A stretch of DNA of 52,607 bases from an uncultured Pseudomonadota bacterium. Lineage in GTDB: Bacteria; Myxococcota_A; UBA796; SXON01. Numbering within the stretch: the stretch's first letter is position 1; the number at the start of each line of letters is the position of its first letter. The DNA is taken from positions 1-52,607 of the forward strand of contig CAIUMM010000177.1 in NCBI GenBank assembly GCA_903900265.1, in the 5' to 3' direction. The position numbers were made by a program, and so were the translations under genes. The notes beneath the pieces were generated by a model. That model did not search any database. It had not been told where the DNA came from and saw only the letters and a program-made list of their open reading frames with translations. Positions 8,008 through 16,325 of the stretch are shown here, one piece after another.

Positions 8008-9953
8008 CAGGGGCAATCTTCGACGTAGCCCAGCGCTTGCAGGCGAGCGCACTCGTCCGCGCCGGAGGGCCCGACCACCGCGCTCGCGACGCACCGCACC
8101 GTGCCCGCCCGGCCATTTTCAAGGGCGTCGACGTGATCCGCTCCGATGTCTTGGAGCTCGCCCGGGTCGTTCACCAGATCAAACAGCAGCTCCGATGCGT
8201 CCTGCCGACGCATGTACTTGGCGTTGGGGCTGCGAACGCCGCAAAGCTGCCCCTCGGTGAGCGACGCGCCCTCGCGCCCTTGGACCGTCAGCGAAGTGTC
8301 GGTGTTGGCGTCGCCGTTCACGAAGCCGAGCAGGTTCGTGGACTGCGTACCGGTGAGCGGACTGACGCCGCTGTAGCCGAGGAGGGTGTTCGCGACGTCT
8401 GCGGTGGTGACCGTGCGCGAAAAGCGCTGCCCGCCGCCGTGAGCGGCGCCGTCTGCGCCCGCCATCTCCGAGGTCCAGACCACGAACGGGATGCGCAGCA
8501 CGTCGTCGTAGATCCCATGGTGGTTGAAATAGATGTTGTGTTGTCCGAGGCTCTCGCCGTGGTCCCCGAGCACGACGATGATCGCGTGTTCCAGCAGTCC
8601 TGCGGACCTCAGGCCATCCACAAAAACCGCGACCTGACTGTCGGCGTACGCACACTCTTGCCGGTACAGCTCCTGAAGGCCCGCGACCTCCTCGGGCCGG
8701 TACGGGTACCCAGGCTCCTGCGCGAGGATCGCGCGGTGGTCAATCGCCGCTGCCTGCTCGGAGACCGGAAAGCCTGGACGCGCCTCGTAAGGCGCATGCG
8801 GATCGAAGAGATGCACCCAAGCAAACACCGGGCGCGGATCGAGGCTGTCCTGCGGCTCGCTCGCCCAGGCCAGCGCGCGCCGAATGGTCTCCGGCGAGCT
8901 GCGCTCCAACAAGAACGGATAGTCCGCCGGATTGGCGACCCGCATGAACAGCGGGAGCAGCAAACGGGCGACCCCGGTCTGAGTAAAACCGCGCACCCAG
9001 GGAAAGAAGTCGTCGTCGTAGACCTGAAACCCTTGGTCCAGCCCCGTCTCGCTGTCGACCGCGAAGGAGCTCACGAACGCGCCGGTTCGATATCCGGCGG
9101 CGCCCAGCTGCTCGGTGACCGTCAAAAAGGAGCGAGCCACGTGATTGCCGTTGGACAGCACCCGCGTGCGAGCGGGCTGGTTGCCCGTGAACATCGCCGA
9201 GTGGGAGGGGAGCGTCTCCGGAACCGTGGTGATCGCATCATCGAAGATCAGCCCAGCGCGCCCTAATGCATCCATCTCCGGCGTCGCCACCAACCCGCCG
9301 TACACGCCCACGTGGTCGCGACGCAGCGTGTCCACAGTGATCAAGAAAACGTTGGGCTCGCCTTGGGAGTACACAGCCTGGCTCGGCCCAGCAGGACCGC
9401 GCACGGCCATGGCGAGCAACGCGAGAAGCACGCCGATCGCCGGAGCGCCGAGCCGGTACCCGAGCGCCGGTCCCGCGCCCACCAGCCACCGTCGAAACCA
9501 GTACCCGCTGTTGAACCACCCCAACACGCCCATCAGCGCGCAGAGGCAAACCATCCCGATCGCCCCTTCCCGACGTTCAGTGAGCCAAAGCTCGCGCGCG
9601 AGCGGGACGAGAAAAAAACCCGCGAGCGCGACCACGCCCAACGAAAAGGAGACCTGATACCGCCGGGCGAGCCCCAACGCTCCGCCCAAAAATCGCGGGA
9701 GGCGGTGGCTCCACCGCGCCCAGAGGGCGGAAGGCAGCGCCGCCGCCGCTCCAACGAGGGCATTCATACAGAGTATGGCGCCCTCAAGCTGCAGCATCTC
9801 AGCGGAGCTCATCTCCAGCGTCATGCTGCGGGCAAGCCCGAAGCACTCGATCCCCCCCACAAAGACCCCGGTCGCCGCGCCCAACCCACACAGAAAGGTC
9901 AACATGCGCTCTACCGGTACAGGCGGATTCTCGAAGTCGGAAGGGTCCAGCAT
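8007..9953 (-). CDS. Membrane-anchored sulfatase/alkaline phosphatase superfamily protein
   Basis: A 648-residue protein. The N-terminal ~190 residues contain about five transmembrane helices. A periplasmic domain of the sulfatase superfamily follows, with ITVDTLRRDHVG near 205-216 (D208 a metal ligand) and LGDHGESLGQH near 465-475. Where sulfatases carry the formylglycine site C/S-x-P-x-R, this protein has T247-L-P-S-H, so a Thr nucleophile, as in phosphotransferases and phosphodiesterases of the superfamily, is more likely than formylglycine. Possible roles are modification of envelope lipids or glycans. It follows the ASH-repeat lipoprotein gene and is coupled to the aspartoacylase-like gene. 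Confidence 0.8.
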   Translation of the reverse strand: MLDPSDFENPPVPVERMLTFLCGLGAATGVFVGGIECFGLARSMTLEMSSAEMLQLEGAILCMNALVGAAAALPSALWARWSHRLPRFLGGALGLARRYQVSFSLGVVALAGFFLVPLARELWLTERREGAIGMVCLCALMGVLGWFNSGYWFRRWLVGAGPALGYRLGAPAIGVLLALLAMAVRGPAGPSQAVYSQGEPNVFLITVDTLRRDHVGVYGGLVATPEMDALGRAGLIFDDAITTVPETLPSHSAMFTGNQPARTRVLSNGNHVARSFLTVTEQLGAAGYRTGAFVSSFAVDSETGLDQGFQVYDDDFFPWVRGFTQTGVARLLLPLFMRVANPADYPFLLERSSPETIRRALAWASEPQDSLDPRPVFAWVHLFDPHAPYEARPGFPVSEQAAAIDHRAILAQEPGYPYRPEEVAGLQELYRQECAYADSQVAVFVDGLRSAGLLEHAIIVVLGDHGESLGQHNIYFNHHGIYDDVLRIPFVVWTSEMAGADGAAHGGGQRFSRTVTTADVANTLLGYSGVSPLTGTQSTNLLGFVNGDANTDTSLTVQGREGASLTEGQLCGVRSPNAKYMRRQDASELLFDLVNDPGELQDIGADHVDALENGRAGTVRCVASAVVGPSGADECARLQALGYVEDCP

Positions 9954-9984
9954 CCGTCCCCCATAATCCGGGAGACGGCCGGTA

Positions 9985-11145
9985 CTACATCACTCCCAGC
10001 CCGCCGACCTCAATCACATAGTCGGATTCCGATCGATCGTTGGAGAGCACGTGCACCACATTGGCGTCAAACGCGCCCTGCGGCAGATCCGCACAGCTGC
10101 TGGTCACTGCGTAGCTGATCGAGAACGTCGTGGATGCAGAAGGCGCGACCGTCTTCGGACCGGTGAAACGGGAGATCGCAAACTCACCGCATGTCGAGAT
10201 GGAGTCGTTGTTGACGGTGACCGAGCTGACGATCAGGTCTGCGTCACCGGTGTTTTCAATGGTCCAAGTACGCGAGTCCTCGGCGCCTAAGAAGCTGAAA
10301 AAATCGGTCACCGAGTAGGCGTCGCCGCCGGTGTCGACGCGGATGCGCGGCGCACATCCGGTGCAGGAGTCGTTCCCCGAGCCGCTGAGCGAGGCCGAGA
10401 CCTCAGACGGCGACAAGTCTGTCTGCAAGACGAGCTCACCCGTGTAATCAACCGCAGCGCTCGGGCTGAAAGCGACACGAACCGTTTTGCTGGCGCCGGC
10501 GGAGATCACCTGAGGCGTGCTCAACGTGCCACCGGTGATCGTGAACGCAGCATCCGTGGTGGCGACGGACTCCACCACGACGTCCTCAGAGCCGCGATTC
10601 GCGACCGTGAAGTCGAAGGTCGACGCACCGCCCAGATCGACGCTCCCGAAGTCCTTGGAACCCGGCGTGATCTCGAGCGCTCCAACGCCGCTGCCGGTGT
10701 CTCCGCCCTCGCCGCCCGTTCCAACCAGCGTGACATCGAGGCTGGTACCGTCTTCCAACGCGAGCCCTACCGTACAGCCGTACGCCATGTCGCCCGTGGG
10801 CACAAAGGTGACGCTCAGCGTGCTGTCCCCGCCCGGAGCGAGCGCGATGTCTGCGTCCGAGAGGTCGAAAACAGCATCCCCGCTCAGATGAGCCGCCACG
10901 CGGAGGGTGTCCTCCGAGAGGTTCGATAGCACCACGGCTTCGGTCGCCGCAGAACCAACGGCGACCGCACCAAAGTCCAACGAGCTGCGATCCACTGCGA
11001 GCGCGCCGATCGCGACGGTCGCGGTGTCATCCGGAGACGCGGCTTCGTCCTTCGTGGGAACGGTGTCCAGCCCAAAACAGCCGGCCAAACCGCCCACTAC
11101 CGATAGCAAACTCCACAAACGGATTGTACGCAGAGGACGGACCAC
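9985..11145 (-). CDS. Lipoprotein with choice-of-anchor-D (ASH-like) repeats
   Basis: A 386-residue exported protein. The signal peptide ends at GLAGC, making C23 the lipidated residue, followed by an acidic linker. Three Ig-like repeats follow, each containing a variant of LDFG-x-V-x-V-G (about residues 55-65), KDFGSVDLGG (about 164-173) and a third starting near residue 275. This arrangement is typical of the choice-of-anchor-D / ASH family common on Myxococcota surfaces. The function is probably structural or adhesive; no catalytic motif is visible. It starts with GTG. Confidence 0.75.
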   Translation of the reverse strand: MVRPLRTIRLWSLLSVVGGLAGCFGLDTVPTKDEAASPDDTATVAIGALAVDRSSLDFGAVAVGSAATEAVVLSNLSEDTLRVAAHLSGDAVFDLSDADIALAPGGDSTLSVTFVPTGDMAYGCTVGLALEDGTSLDVTLVGTGGEGGDTGSGVGALEITPGSKDFGSVDLGGASTFDFTVANRGSEDVVVESVATTDAAFTITGGTLSTPQVISAGASKTVRVAFSPSAAVDYTGELVLQTDLSPSEVSASLSGSGNDSCTGCAPRIRVDTGGDAYSVTDFFSFLGAEDSRTWTIENTGDADLIVSSVTVNNDSISTCGEFAISRFTGPKTVAPSASTTFSISYAVTSSCADLPQGAFDANVVHVLSNDRSESDYVIEVGGLGVM

Positions 11146-11178
11146 GCTGATTCCCTTCCTACGAGCACAACAGCCCGC

Positions 11179-11895
11179 TTAGAACGTGTACTTCATACCA
11201 CCGGACGCGTTTACCGCCATGCTCCAGCCGATGCCGTACGAGACGTCGACGTCCACGCCGAGCGAAAAGTGGGACAGCTTGGTGTAGTACTCAAGCGTCG
11301 GGCCGCCGAACACAACCGGCTTGGGGCTGTTGTGGTACCCGGGCTCTCCACCGAAGTCGCCGACCACGTTTTCCGCGTAGAAGGTGCTGTTCATCAACAA
11401 GGGGCTGTAGAGCACACCGCCGCCAGCGCGCACGCCGATGCCCAAGCGACGCGAGACATAGTAGGACGCCTCGTAGTTCACAGTCAGCGAGTAGGTACGA
11501 AGATCGCCCTCGGTGCACGGGGCGCCGGGGCCGCATCCTGCGCCGGCCTGCAGCTCCCAATCCGCGCCGTTGTGCAAGCCCTGCGCGACGCCGATCTCCC
11601 AGGCCATCGAAGAACGTTCGTTGTCCACGAAGTCCTGCCCGATCGCGAGGTTTACGAGCGTGCCCGAGCTGACGGCCTGCGAAAAGGGCGGCAGGATGTA
11701 CAGCGAAGCGCCCGCGTGGGCCTTGGCGTAGAAGCCGCGCACGATCTCGCGAACCTGACCTTCGGCCTTCGTCGTCTTCTTCTTGGACTTGCGGCCTTTG
11801 TCGGAGTCGTCTTCTTCGAGGTAGCTGTCCTCATCGTCATCCGCTGCGTAGACGGCCACCGGGGAATGCAGCAGAGCGAGAGACAGCATGAACAT
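11179..11895 (-). CDS. Outer-membrane beta-barrel protein (CglE-like?)
   Basis: The 238-residue product begins with a signal sequence ending in VYAADD. A very acidic then basic linker follows (SYLEEDDSDKGRKSKKK), then a barrel of alternating strands (FYAKAHAGASLYI, LVNLAIGQDFVD, SYYVSRRLGIGVRAGGG), ending with GMKYTF, the terminal Phe of outer-membrane barrels. The phrase GQDFVD followed by MAWEIGVAQGLHNG resembles, from memory, myxobacterial gliding protein CglE; I treat that as a possibility only. ATG is preceded by GAGG at a 7-base spacing. A promoter is visible upstream. Confidence 0.65.
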   Translation of the reverse strand: MFMLSLALLHSPVAVYAADDDEDSYLEEDDSDKGRKSKKKTTKAEGQVREIVRGFYAKAHAGASLYILPPFSQAVSSGTLVNLAIGQDFVDNERSSMAWEIGVAQGLHNGADWELQAGAGCGPGAPCTEGDLRTYSLTVNYEASYYVSRRLGIGVRAGGGVLYSPLLMNSTFYAENVVGDFGGEPGYHNSPKPVVFGGPTLEYYTKLSHFSLGVDVDVSYGIGWSMAVNASGGMKYTF

Positions 11896-11957
11896 GGAGC
11901 AACCTCAACAGGAGAGAAACAAGGAGCAGCGATCGGGAGACCCGATCCGGCCGGCAG

Positions 11958-11986
11958 AGAATAGCACGATTCGAGACGAACTCCAA
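11958..11986 (-). promoter_or_regulatory. Candidate promoter for the CglE-like barrel gene
   Basis: On the minus strand TTGGAG (11986-11981), a 17-base spacer and TATTCT (11963-11958) form a good sigma-70-like promoter about 60 bases upstream of the ATG at 11895. Confidence 0.5.
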
Positions 11987-12044
11987 CGCTATAAGGACGT
12001 TGGGGACGGCGACTGCGTGAGAAGTTCGTCAGAAAGCGCGTTCG

Positions 12045-12080
12045 CCAAAAACAAGACGACCCGGCCGAGGCCAGGTCGTC
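12045..12080 (-). terminator. Rho-independent terminator after trigger factor
   Basis: On the minus strand the arms GACGACC (12080-12074) and GGTCGTC (12061-12055) pair perfectly around an inner GGCC/GGCC stem. The T-rich TTGTTTTTGG follows. The element lies 15 bases past the trigger factor stop. Confidence 0.8.
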
Positions 12081-12095
12081 ACACCGCAGCGGGGA

Positions 12096-13484
12096 TTACT
12101 CCGCGGCGTCGGCCTTCTTCTTCGCGGCCTTCTTCTTCTTCACCGGAGCGTCTTCGGCAGCGGCAGGCGCCTCCGGAGCTACGGTGACGGTCAAGGACTC
12201 AGGCGCCGCCTCTTCCGACTTCTGCTCGGTGGTGACGAGCTCAGCGCGCTCGAGCAACCAGTCCAGCGTGCGCTCTTCCGAAAGACGCTTACGCAGCTCT
12301 TCGACAGCGTTGTCCTTCGCGAAGTAGCCCTTGATGGCCTCTTTGCGCTGACCGCGCATGTCGGCGATCTCCTGGTACTTCGCTTCGAGATCGTCGTCGG
12401 TGATGACGATGCTCTCGGCCTTCGCCACCGCATCGAGCAGCATCGAAGAGCGCGCTGCGAACGCGGCGCGCTCGCGCAGGTCAGCCATCTGGGCCTCGCT
12501 GTAGCGCAACGAACGCGGGTCACGACCGCGGTACGCGGCCTGGATCCGGAGCTCTTCGAGCAACAGCTGCAAGTGGCTGTCAACCATGGCGGGAGGAACC
12601 TCGATCGTGTGACGACCGAGCAGCACCTGAAGAAGGTTGACGCGAGCCTGATTGCGGGCCGCTTCGTTGGCCGCGGACTCTTCCTGCATACGGAGCGCGG
12701 CGCGCATCGCCTCAACACCGCCCTCGAAGCCAAGCTCAGTCGCGACGTCGTCCGAGAGGTCGGGGACCTTCGAGACCTGGATCCCGTGCACGGTCACGCG
12801 CACTTCGTGGCTCTGGCCGCGGAGCGCCTGAGCGGGCGCGTTGGCGCCGAAGGTGATGTTGCCCGTGGTGCTACCGCCCTTCGAGAGGCCAAGCACCAGC
12901 GCATCGACGCCCGGGTAGTAGCGATCACCCTGGGTGTTCACCATGGTGCCGGACTCGATCACTTTGTCCGCGACCGCGATCTCGGTGAGGACGAGGTCGC
13001 CCATCTGAACGGGGCGATCTTCTTCGACCGCGACGAGGCGAGCGGCGCCGCCCAACTTGCCACGGATCTGCGCCTCAACCTGCTCATCGGAGACCACCGC
13101 CAGCGGGAAGTCAACCTTCACGCCGGTGTAGTCACTGACCTGCACGGAGGGCTTGACCTGCACCTTAATGGCGAAGGAGAAGTCGGCGGTGTCCAGAAGG
13201 TCGGCCGCGGTCTCTACTTCGGGCTGACCCAAGTACTCGACGTCCACGACGGCTTCACGGAACTTGAAGTTCATGAGGTCCGAGGCAACTTCCGACCGGA
13301 TCTGCTTGCCGAAGCGGGCTTCGATGATGTTGCGGGGGATGTGTCCGCGGCGGAAGCCAGGCAGGTTGATCTTGCCGGCGTAACGCTTGAAGGCGTCGTC
13401 CACCTTCTTCTTCACTTCGGCCTGGGGCACGGTGATGGCGATACGCTTCTGGGTAGCGGTGAGCTGGTCAACCTGAACAGACAT
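12096..13484 (-). CDS. tig: Trigger factor, ribosome-associated chaperone
   Basis: A 462-residue protein starting MSVQVDQLTATQKRIAITV. The ribosome-binding signature is present as NLPGFRRGHIPR (about residues 37-48; the family motif is GFRxGxxP). A degenerate FKBP-like PPIase segment follows (about 150-240: DRPVQMGDLVLTEI, GLSKG), then the helical C-terminal arm domain. The last ~40 residues are an Ala/Glu/Lys-rich tail ending in KKKKAAKKKADAAE. The start is supported by GAGG seven bases upstream and by the family N-terminus. The gene follows three tRNA genes on the same strand. No clp genes follow, unlike the common tig-clpP-clpX order. Confidence 0.93.
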   Translation of the reverse strand: MSVQVDQLTATQKRIAITVPQAEVKKKVDDAFKRYAGKINLPGFRRGHIPRNIIEARFGKQIRSEVASDLMNFKFREAVVDVEYLGQPEVETAADLLDTADFSFAIKVQVKPSVQVSDYTGVKVDFPLAVVSDEQVEAQIRGKLGGAARLVAVEEDRPVQMGDLVLTEIAVADKVIESGTMVNTQGDRYYPGVDALVLGLSKGGSTTGNITFGANAPAQALRGQSHEVRVTVHGIQVSKVPDLSDDVATELGFEGGVEAMRAALRMQEESAANEAARNQARVNLLQVLLGRHTIEVPPAMVDSHLQLLLEELRIQAAYRGRDPRSLRYSEAQMADLRERAAFAARSSMLLDAVAKAESIVITDDDLEAKYQEIADMRGQRKEAIKGYFAKDNAVEELRKRLSEERTLDWLLERAELVTTEQKSEEAAPESLTVTVAPEAPAAAEDAPVKKKKAAKKKADAAE

Positions 13485-13556
13485 GAGGAGCCCTCGGATA
13501 TCGTGTAGTGCGGTGCGGTCGGCCAGCATCATTGCGCTTCCGACCATCGGGTTGGG

Positions 13557-13638
13557 TGCGAGAAGGGGGACTTGAACCCCCACGAGTTACCCCGCCAGAT
13601 CCTAAGTCTGGTGCGTCTGCCAATTCCGCCATTCTCGC
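13557..13638 (-). tRNA. tRNA-Leu (anticodon TAG)
   Basis: The minus strand folds as a class II tRNA: acceptor GCGAGAA with TTCTCGC, D-arm TGGCGGAATTGGCAGACGC, anticodon arm CCAGA-CTTAGGA-TCTGG giving anticodon TAG, a long variable arm (CGGGGTAACTCGT) and T-arm GGGGGTTCAAGTCCCCC. Discriminator base is A. The CCA end is not encoded. Last gene of a His-Lys-Leu tRNA cluster. Confidence 0.95.
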
Positions 13639-13643
13639 AAGAA

Positions 13644-13674
13644 GCGGGGAGGCGTCTGTGAAACGCCTCCCCGC
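13644..13674. repeat. Perfect 12-bp inverted repeat between tRNA-Lys and tRNA-Leu
   Basis: Arms gcggggaggcgt (13644-13655) and acgcctccccgc (13663-13674) pair without mismatch around a 7-base loop. The hairpin lies in the 41-base spacer of the tRNA cluster. It may be an RNase III/E processing site or a partial terminator; the minus-strand flank has no T-run, so a full terminator is unlikely. Confidence 0.7.
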
Positions 13675-13679
13675 AGGGA

Positions 13680-13755
13680 TGGTGGGCCCCCCGGGAATCG
13701 AACCCGGAACCTGCGGATTAAGAGTCCGATGCTCTGCCAATTGAGCTAGGAGCCC
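13680..13755 (-). tRNA. tRNA-Lys (anticodon CTT)
   Basis: Minus strand: acceptor GGGCTCC/GGGGCCC, D-arm TAGCTCAATTGGCAGAGC, anticodon loop CTCTTAA giving CTT, T-arm CCGGGTTCGATTCCCGG, and an encoded CCA end. 76 bases. One odd pair (T-C) appears at the outer anticodon stem. Confidence 0.95.
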
Positions 13756-13788
13756 GTAAACGGGATGGAAGATGTACGGGAAAAGTGG

Positions 13789-13864
13789 TGGGGTGGAAGA
13801 CGGGGCTTGAACCCGCGACACCTGGAATCACAATCCAGTGCTCTACCAACTGAGCTACATCCAC
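13789..13864 (-). tRNA. tRNA-His (anticodon GTG)
   Basis: Minus strand: acceptor GTGGATG, D-arm TAGCTCAGTTGGTAGAGC, anticodon arm CTGGA-TTGTGAT-TCCAG giving GTG, T-arm GCGGGTTCAAGCCCCGT, discriminator C and encoded CCA. The template has the extra 5' G (position 13865) that becomes G-1 opposite C73, the histidine identity element. It is the first gene of the His-Lys-Leu-tig transcription unit. Confidence 0.95.
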
Positions 13865-13878
13865 CGTAGTGGCGCCGT

Positions 13879-13906
13879 CTTATATACCAGCACGGTGAAC
13901 ATGCAA
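13879..13906 (-). promoter_or_regulatory. Candidate promoter of the tRNA-His/Lys/Leu cluster
   Basis: On the minus strand TTGCAT (13906-13901) and TATAAG (13884-13879) are separated by 16 bases, about 15 bases upstream of tRNA-His. The -35 overlaps the start codon of the divergent lipoprotein gene. Confidence 0.45.
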
Positions 13907-14572
13907 GCCTTTCGCACACGCTCTCTTCGGATTCTGCTGCTAATCGTGGGCTGTGGGGGGTGCGCTGCGACCCATCCCGCGCCCAGTCGCCCCACGCCCG
14001 ATCGAGATTTATCGGCAAACGTGGCTGAAGCTCATCACATGCTGCTGGGTACGGCGGTGGCTTACGGCCCCGTGGTGTCTTTCGACACGCAAACCCGGAC
14101 CCGCGACGGCATGGTGGTCACCGCGCGGGCCGTCAAGCTCGAAGACCAGCCCTGGAACGTGTGGCCGGACGGGTCCGCACGCCTGTTGAACGACGCTCAG
14201 GGCTACGCGGTGGTCGTCGCCATCACGGGAGCGCAAGTTCGGTGGGACCCCGCGCACACCGAGCTCGCCGTCAACACCACGGATCAGGTCTTCCCGCCCG
14301 CCTCTACGCCCGAGGAGCTGCTCACGCCCCTGCTGCTGCTCGCTCGGTATGAGGCGCAGCTGGGCTTAGAGCAGGACACTCAGCTTCGGCTCCGCAGCGC
14401 CGAGGGGTTCCGCTCGGCGTACTTGTCCACGAAAGAGGCCGAGGGACAAGCGGCGGGCATCGTGGTGTTCCCTGCGCCCGCAGCGCGGCTGTTCGCGGTC
14501 GCACTGCAGCTTACTCTTGGCGTCATCGTCGACGGCAAGCGCATGGAAGAGTTCACCTTCTTGTTCGAGTGA
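13901..14572 (+). CDS. Lipoprotein of unknown function
   Basis: A 223-residue protein with a basic N-terminus ([10 protein letters not shown]), a hydrophobic stretch and a Cys cluster (VGCGGCAAT) at which lipidation can occur. No recognised domain follows; the body looks like a mixed alpha/beta fold ending FTFLFE. The start is placed at the ATG that directly precedes the signal peptide; a GTG two codons upstream is an alternative. The 3' end overlaps the convergent aroQ gene by 20 bases. Confidence 0.6.
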   Translation: MQAFRTRSLRILLLIVGCGGCAATHPAPSRPTPDRDLSANVAEAHHMLLGTAVAYGPVVSFDTQTRTRDGMVVTARAVKLEDQPWNVWPDGSARLLNDAQGYAVVVAITGAQVRWDPAHTELAVNTTDQVFPPASTPEELLTPLLLLARYEAQLGLEQDTQLRLRSAEGFRSAYLSTKEAEGQAAGIVVFPAPAARLFAVALQLTLGVIVDGKRMEEFTFLFE

Positions 14573-15002
14573 TCGCCGCCACGAGACCACGAAGGCCCAA
14601 CAAATAGCTGTCGGCGCCGAACCCGTAGACCACACCGGCCGCCACGTCCGACAGGTACGAGACGTGCCGGAACGGCTCGCGCGCTGCCACGTTGGAGAGA
14701 TGCACCTCGACAAAAGGAACGTCAATCGCGAGCAGTGCGTCGCGTAGCGCCACAGAGGTGTGGGTCAGGCCGCCCGCGTTTAGGAGGATGCCGGCATAGA
14801 CGCCACGAGCGGCTGCGATGCGATCCAGCAAGACGCCTTCGTGGTTGGATTGCTCACAATCCACCTGCACATTCAACTCTTTGGCGAGCGCGCCAAGCAG
14901 CCCGTGTATCTCAGGCAACGTCGTCGTCCCGTACTTCTGCGGCTCGCGGAGCCCAAGCAGCTGCAGGTTCGGACCAGACAGGACGAGTATTTTCACGCGC
15001 AC
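14553..15002 (-). CDS. aroQ: Type II 3-dehydroquinate dehydratase
   Basis: The 149-residue product matches type II dehydroquinases: [14 protein letters not shown] at 8-21 (family GPNLNLLGxREP), the KYG lid tyrosine near residue 24, CEQSNHEG near 49-56, [19 protein letters not shown] near 72-90 and VEVHLSN near 98-104. It removes water from 3-dehydroquinate in the shikimate pathway. The family motif LNPGAYTHTS reads [10 protein letters not shown] here, a mild change at the active-site loop. It closes the pilM-aroQ operon, three bases after the TPR gene. Start is GTG; a second GTG two codons in is possible. Confidence 0.92.
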   Translation of the reverse strand: MRVKILVLSGPNLQLLGLREPQKYGTTTLPEIHGLLGALAKELNVQVDCEQSNHEGVLLDRIAAARGVYAGILLNAGGLTHTSVALRDALLAIDVPFVEVHLSNVAAREPFRHVSYLSDVAAGVVYGFGADSYLLGLRGLVAAITRTRR

Positions 15003-15005
15003 ACC

Positions 15006-15731
15006 TCAAGCATGTTGTGCATCCGGCCAAAGAGCGCGCACCAACGGGGAGCTGAGCGACGCAGACGGCGCAGGCACGTCCTCTTCGAGCAACGCCGCTT
15101 CGAGCGCCCGACGACCCGGCAGGGCACGAAACGGGCGCTCGGGGAGGTCGGCGATCCACGCGACGTGCGCGCCGGACGCGGCACGCCGGAGATCGGCAAG
15201 ACGCTCCACCACCACGCGATCCCACGGAGAAGCCCGATTCAAACGTTCCCAAACACCGATGGCGTGCGCATACTCCCCTGCCCCGATCCAGCGTTCGACC
15301 AGCAAGGGAGAATCAAAGGGATCGTCCGACAGCGCCGGCTCGCCCGGCATGGGGAGCCTCTCGGCCAGATCCGAAGCCTCGGCGACGCCGTTCATCAACA
15401 AAATCAGCAGCTGGGCGCGTGCCTCGGACGTACGATCCTCCTCGAGCAGGAGACGCGCCAGCAGCATCCGCGCGCCATCGTTCGCGGGGTCGTTTTGGAC
15501 GACCTCGAACAGGATCTCGGCCGCCAATCGCGTTCGACCCGCACCGATGTGAAGGCGGGCCTCCACGAGTCGCGCCGAAGGCATCTCAGGATGATGGCGC
15601 CGGCCCTCACGGAGCACGGCCCACGCTTCCTGAGCGCGATCCACCCTTCGTAGTCCCTCCGCGTACGCCACAAACGCGAGCGAGCGGGGTTCTTCACGGA
15701 CTTTCTGAGCGAGCTGCTCGAGGTCCGCCAC
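15006..15731 (-). CDS. TPR-type repeat protein
   Basis: A 241-residue soluble protein of alpha-helical repeats. Pairs of helices with TPR-like spacing are visible (SLAFVAYAEGLRRVDRAQEA, SARLVEARLHIGAGRTRLAAEI, GARMLLARLLLEEDRTSEARAQ). There is no signal peptide. It probably serves as a protein-interaction scaffold. It lies between the pilus/shikimate genes and aroQ with gaps of 7 and 3 bases, so it is part of the same operon; whether it assists pilus assembly is unknown. Starts with GTG. Confidence 0.65.
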   Translation of the reverse strand: MADLEQLAQKVREEPRSLAFVAYAEGLRRVDRAQEAWAVLREGRRHHPEMPSARLVEARLHIGAGRTRLAAEILFEVVQNDPANDGARMLLARLLLEEDRTSEARAQLLILLMNGVAEASDLAERLPMPGEPALSDDPFDSPLLVERWIGAGEYAHAIGVWERLNRASPWDRVVVERLADLRRAASGAHVAWIADLPERPFRALPGRRALEAALLEEDVPAPSASLSSPLVRALWPDAQHA

Positions 15732-15738
15732 AGTTCCC

Positions 15739-16302
15739 TTAAAGCGCGGCGGTCAGCTGGAACGATTGGGTCTCGATGCCGATGCTCGCGAAGATCGGCA
15801 CCGCGACCGCGGCACCTTCGCTGTCCACCGGAACCGAATCCACGAACACGTAGACCGGCAACAGCCCGCGGTTGTTGGTGACGGCGGACATATAGGTCGG
15901 TCCGAAGCCGCCTAGCTCAGAATAATCGCCGGCAAACTCGACGAACTTCTGGTCTTCAACGTCGAACCACGCGTGGCACGGATCTTCCGGATCTTCCGGG
16001 GGATTTTCCGTGCACTCGGTCTCATACTCGTCGACGACGCGCACAGCCCGCTCAGAGATCAGGTAGGCGCCAGTCCAACCGGAGGTGATCTCGACCTGAA
16101 TGCCGTTCAGCGGCATATCGTCCGGCCCCATCACGCCGATGTAGGTGTAAAAGAGCCCGCCGGTGAGGTCACCCGCCTCGCTGTAGGCTTGGTCGAAGGA
16201 GAAATCGACATCGCTCGGCATGACCAGCGAAGACCCGTAGGGTGCTGCGATGGGACCGGGAGCGCAACCCGTCAGCGCAAGGACAAAGAGGGTGGTGACC
16301 AT
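15739..16302 (-). CDS. Lipoprotein of unknown function
   Basis: A 187-residue protein with a signal peptide ending LALTGC (C13 lipidated). The mature part is beta-rich and acidic (ECTENPPEDPEDPCHAWFDVEDQ) with two cysteines that could pair. The ATG is chosen because GGAGG precedes it by six bases; the frame stays open far upstream, but that part overlaps aroB and has no protein-like character. It lies 23 bases after aroB in the pil-aro operon. No known family recognised. Confidence 0.7.
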   Translation of the reverse strand: MVTTLFVLALTGCAPGPIAAPYGSSLVMPSDVDFSFDQAYSEAGDLTGGLFYTYIGVMGPDDMPLNGIQVEITSGWTGAYLISERAVRVVDEYETECTENPPEDPEDPCHAWFDVEDQKFVEFAGDYSELGGFGPTYMSAVTNNRGLLPVYVFVDSVPVDSEGAAVAVPIFASIGIETQSFQLTAAL

Positions 16303-16325
16303 GAGGAACCTCCGCAGCGAACGAA

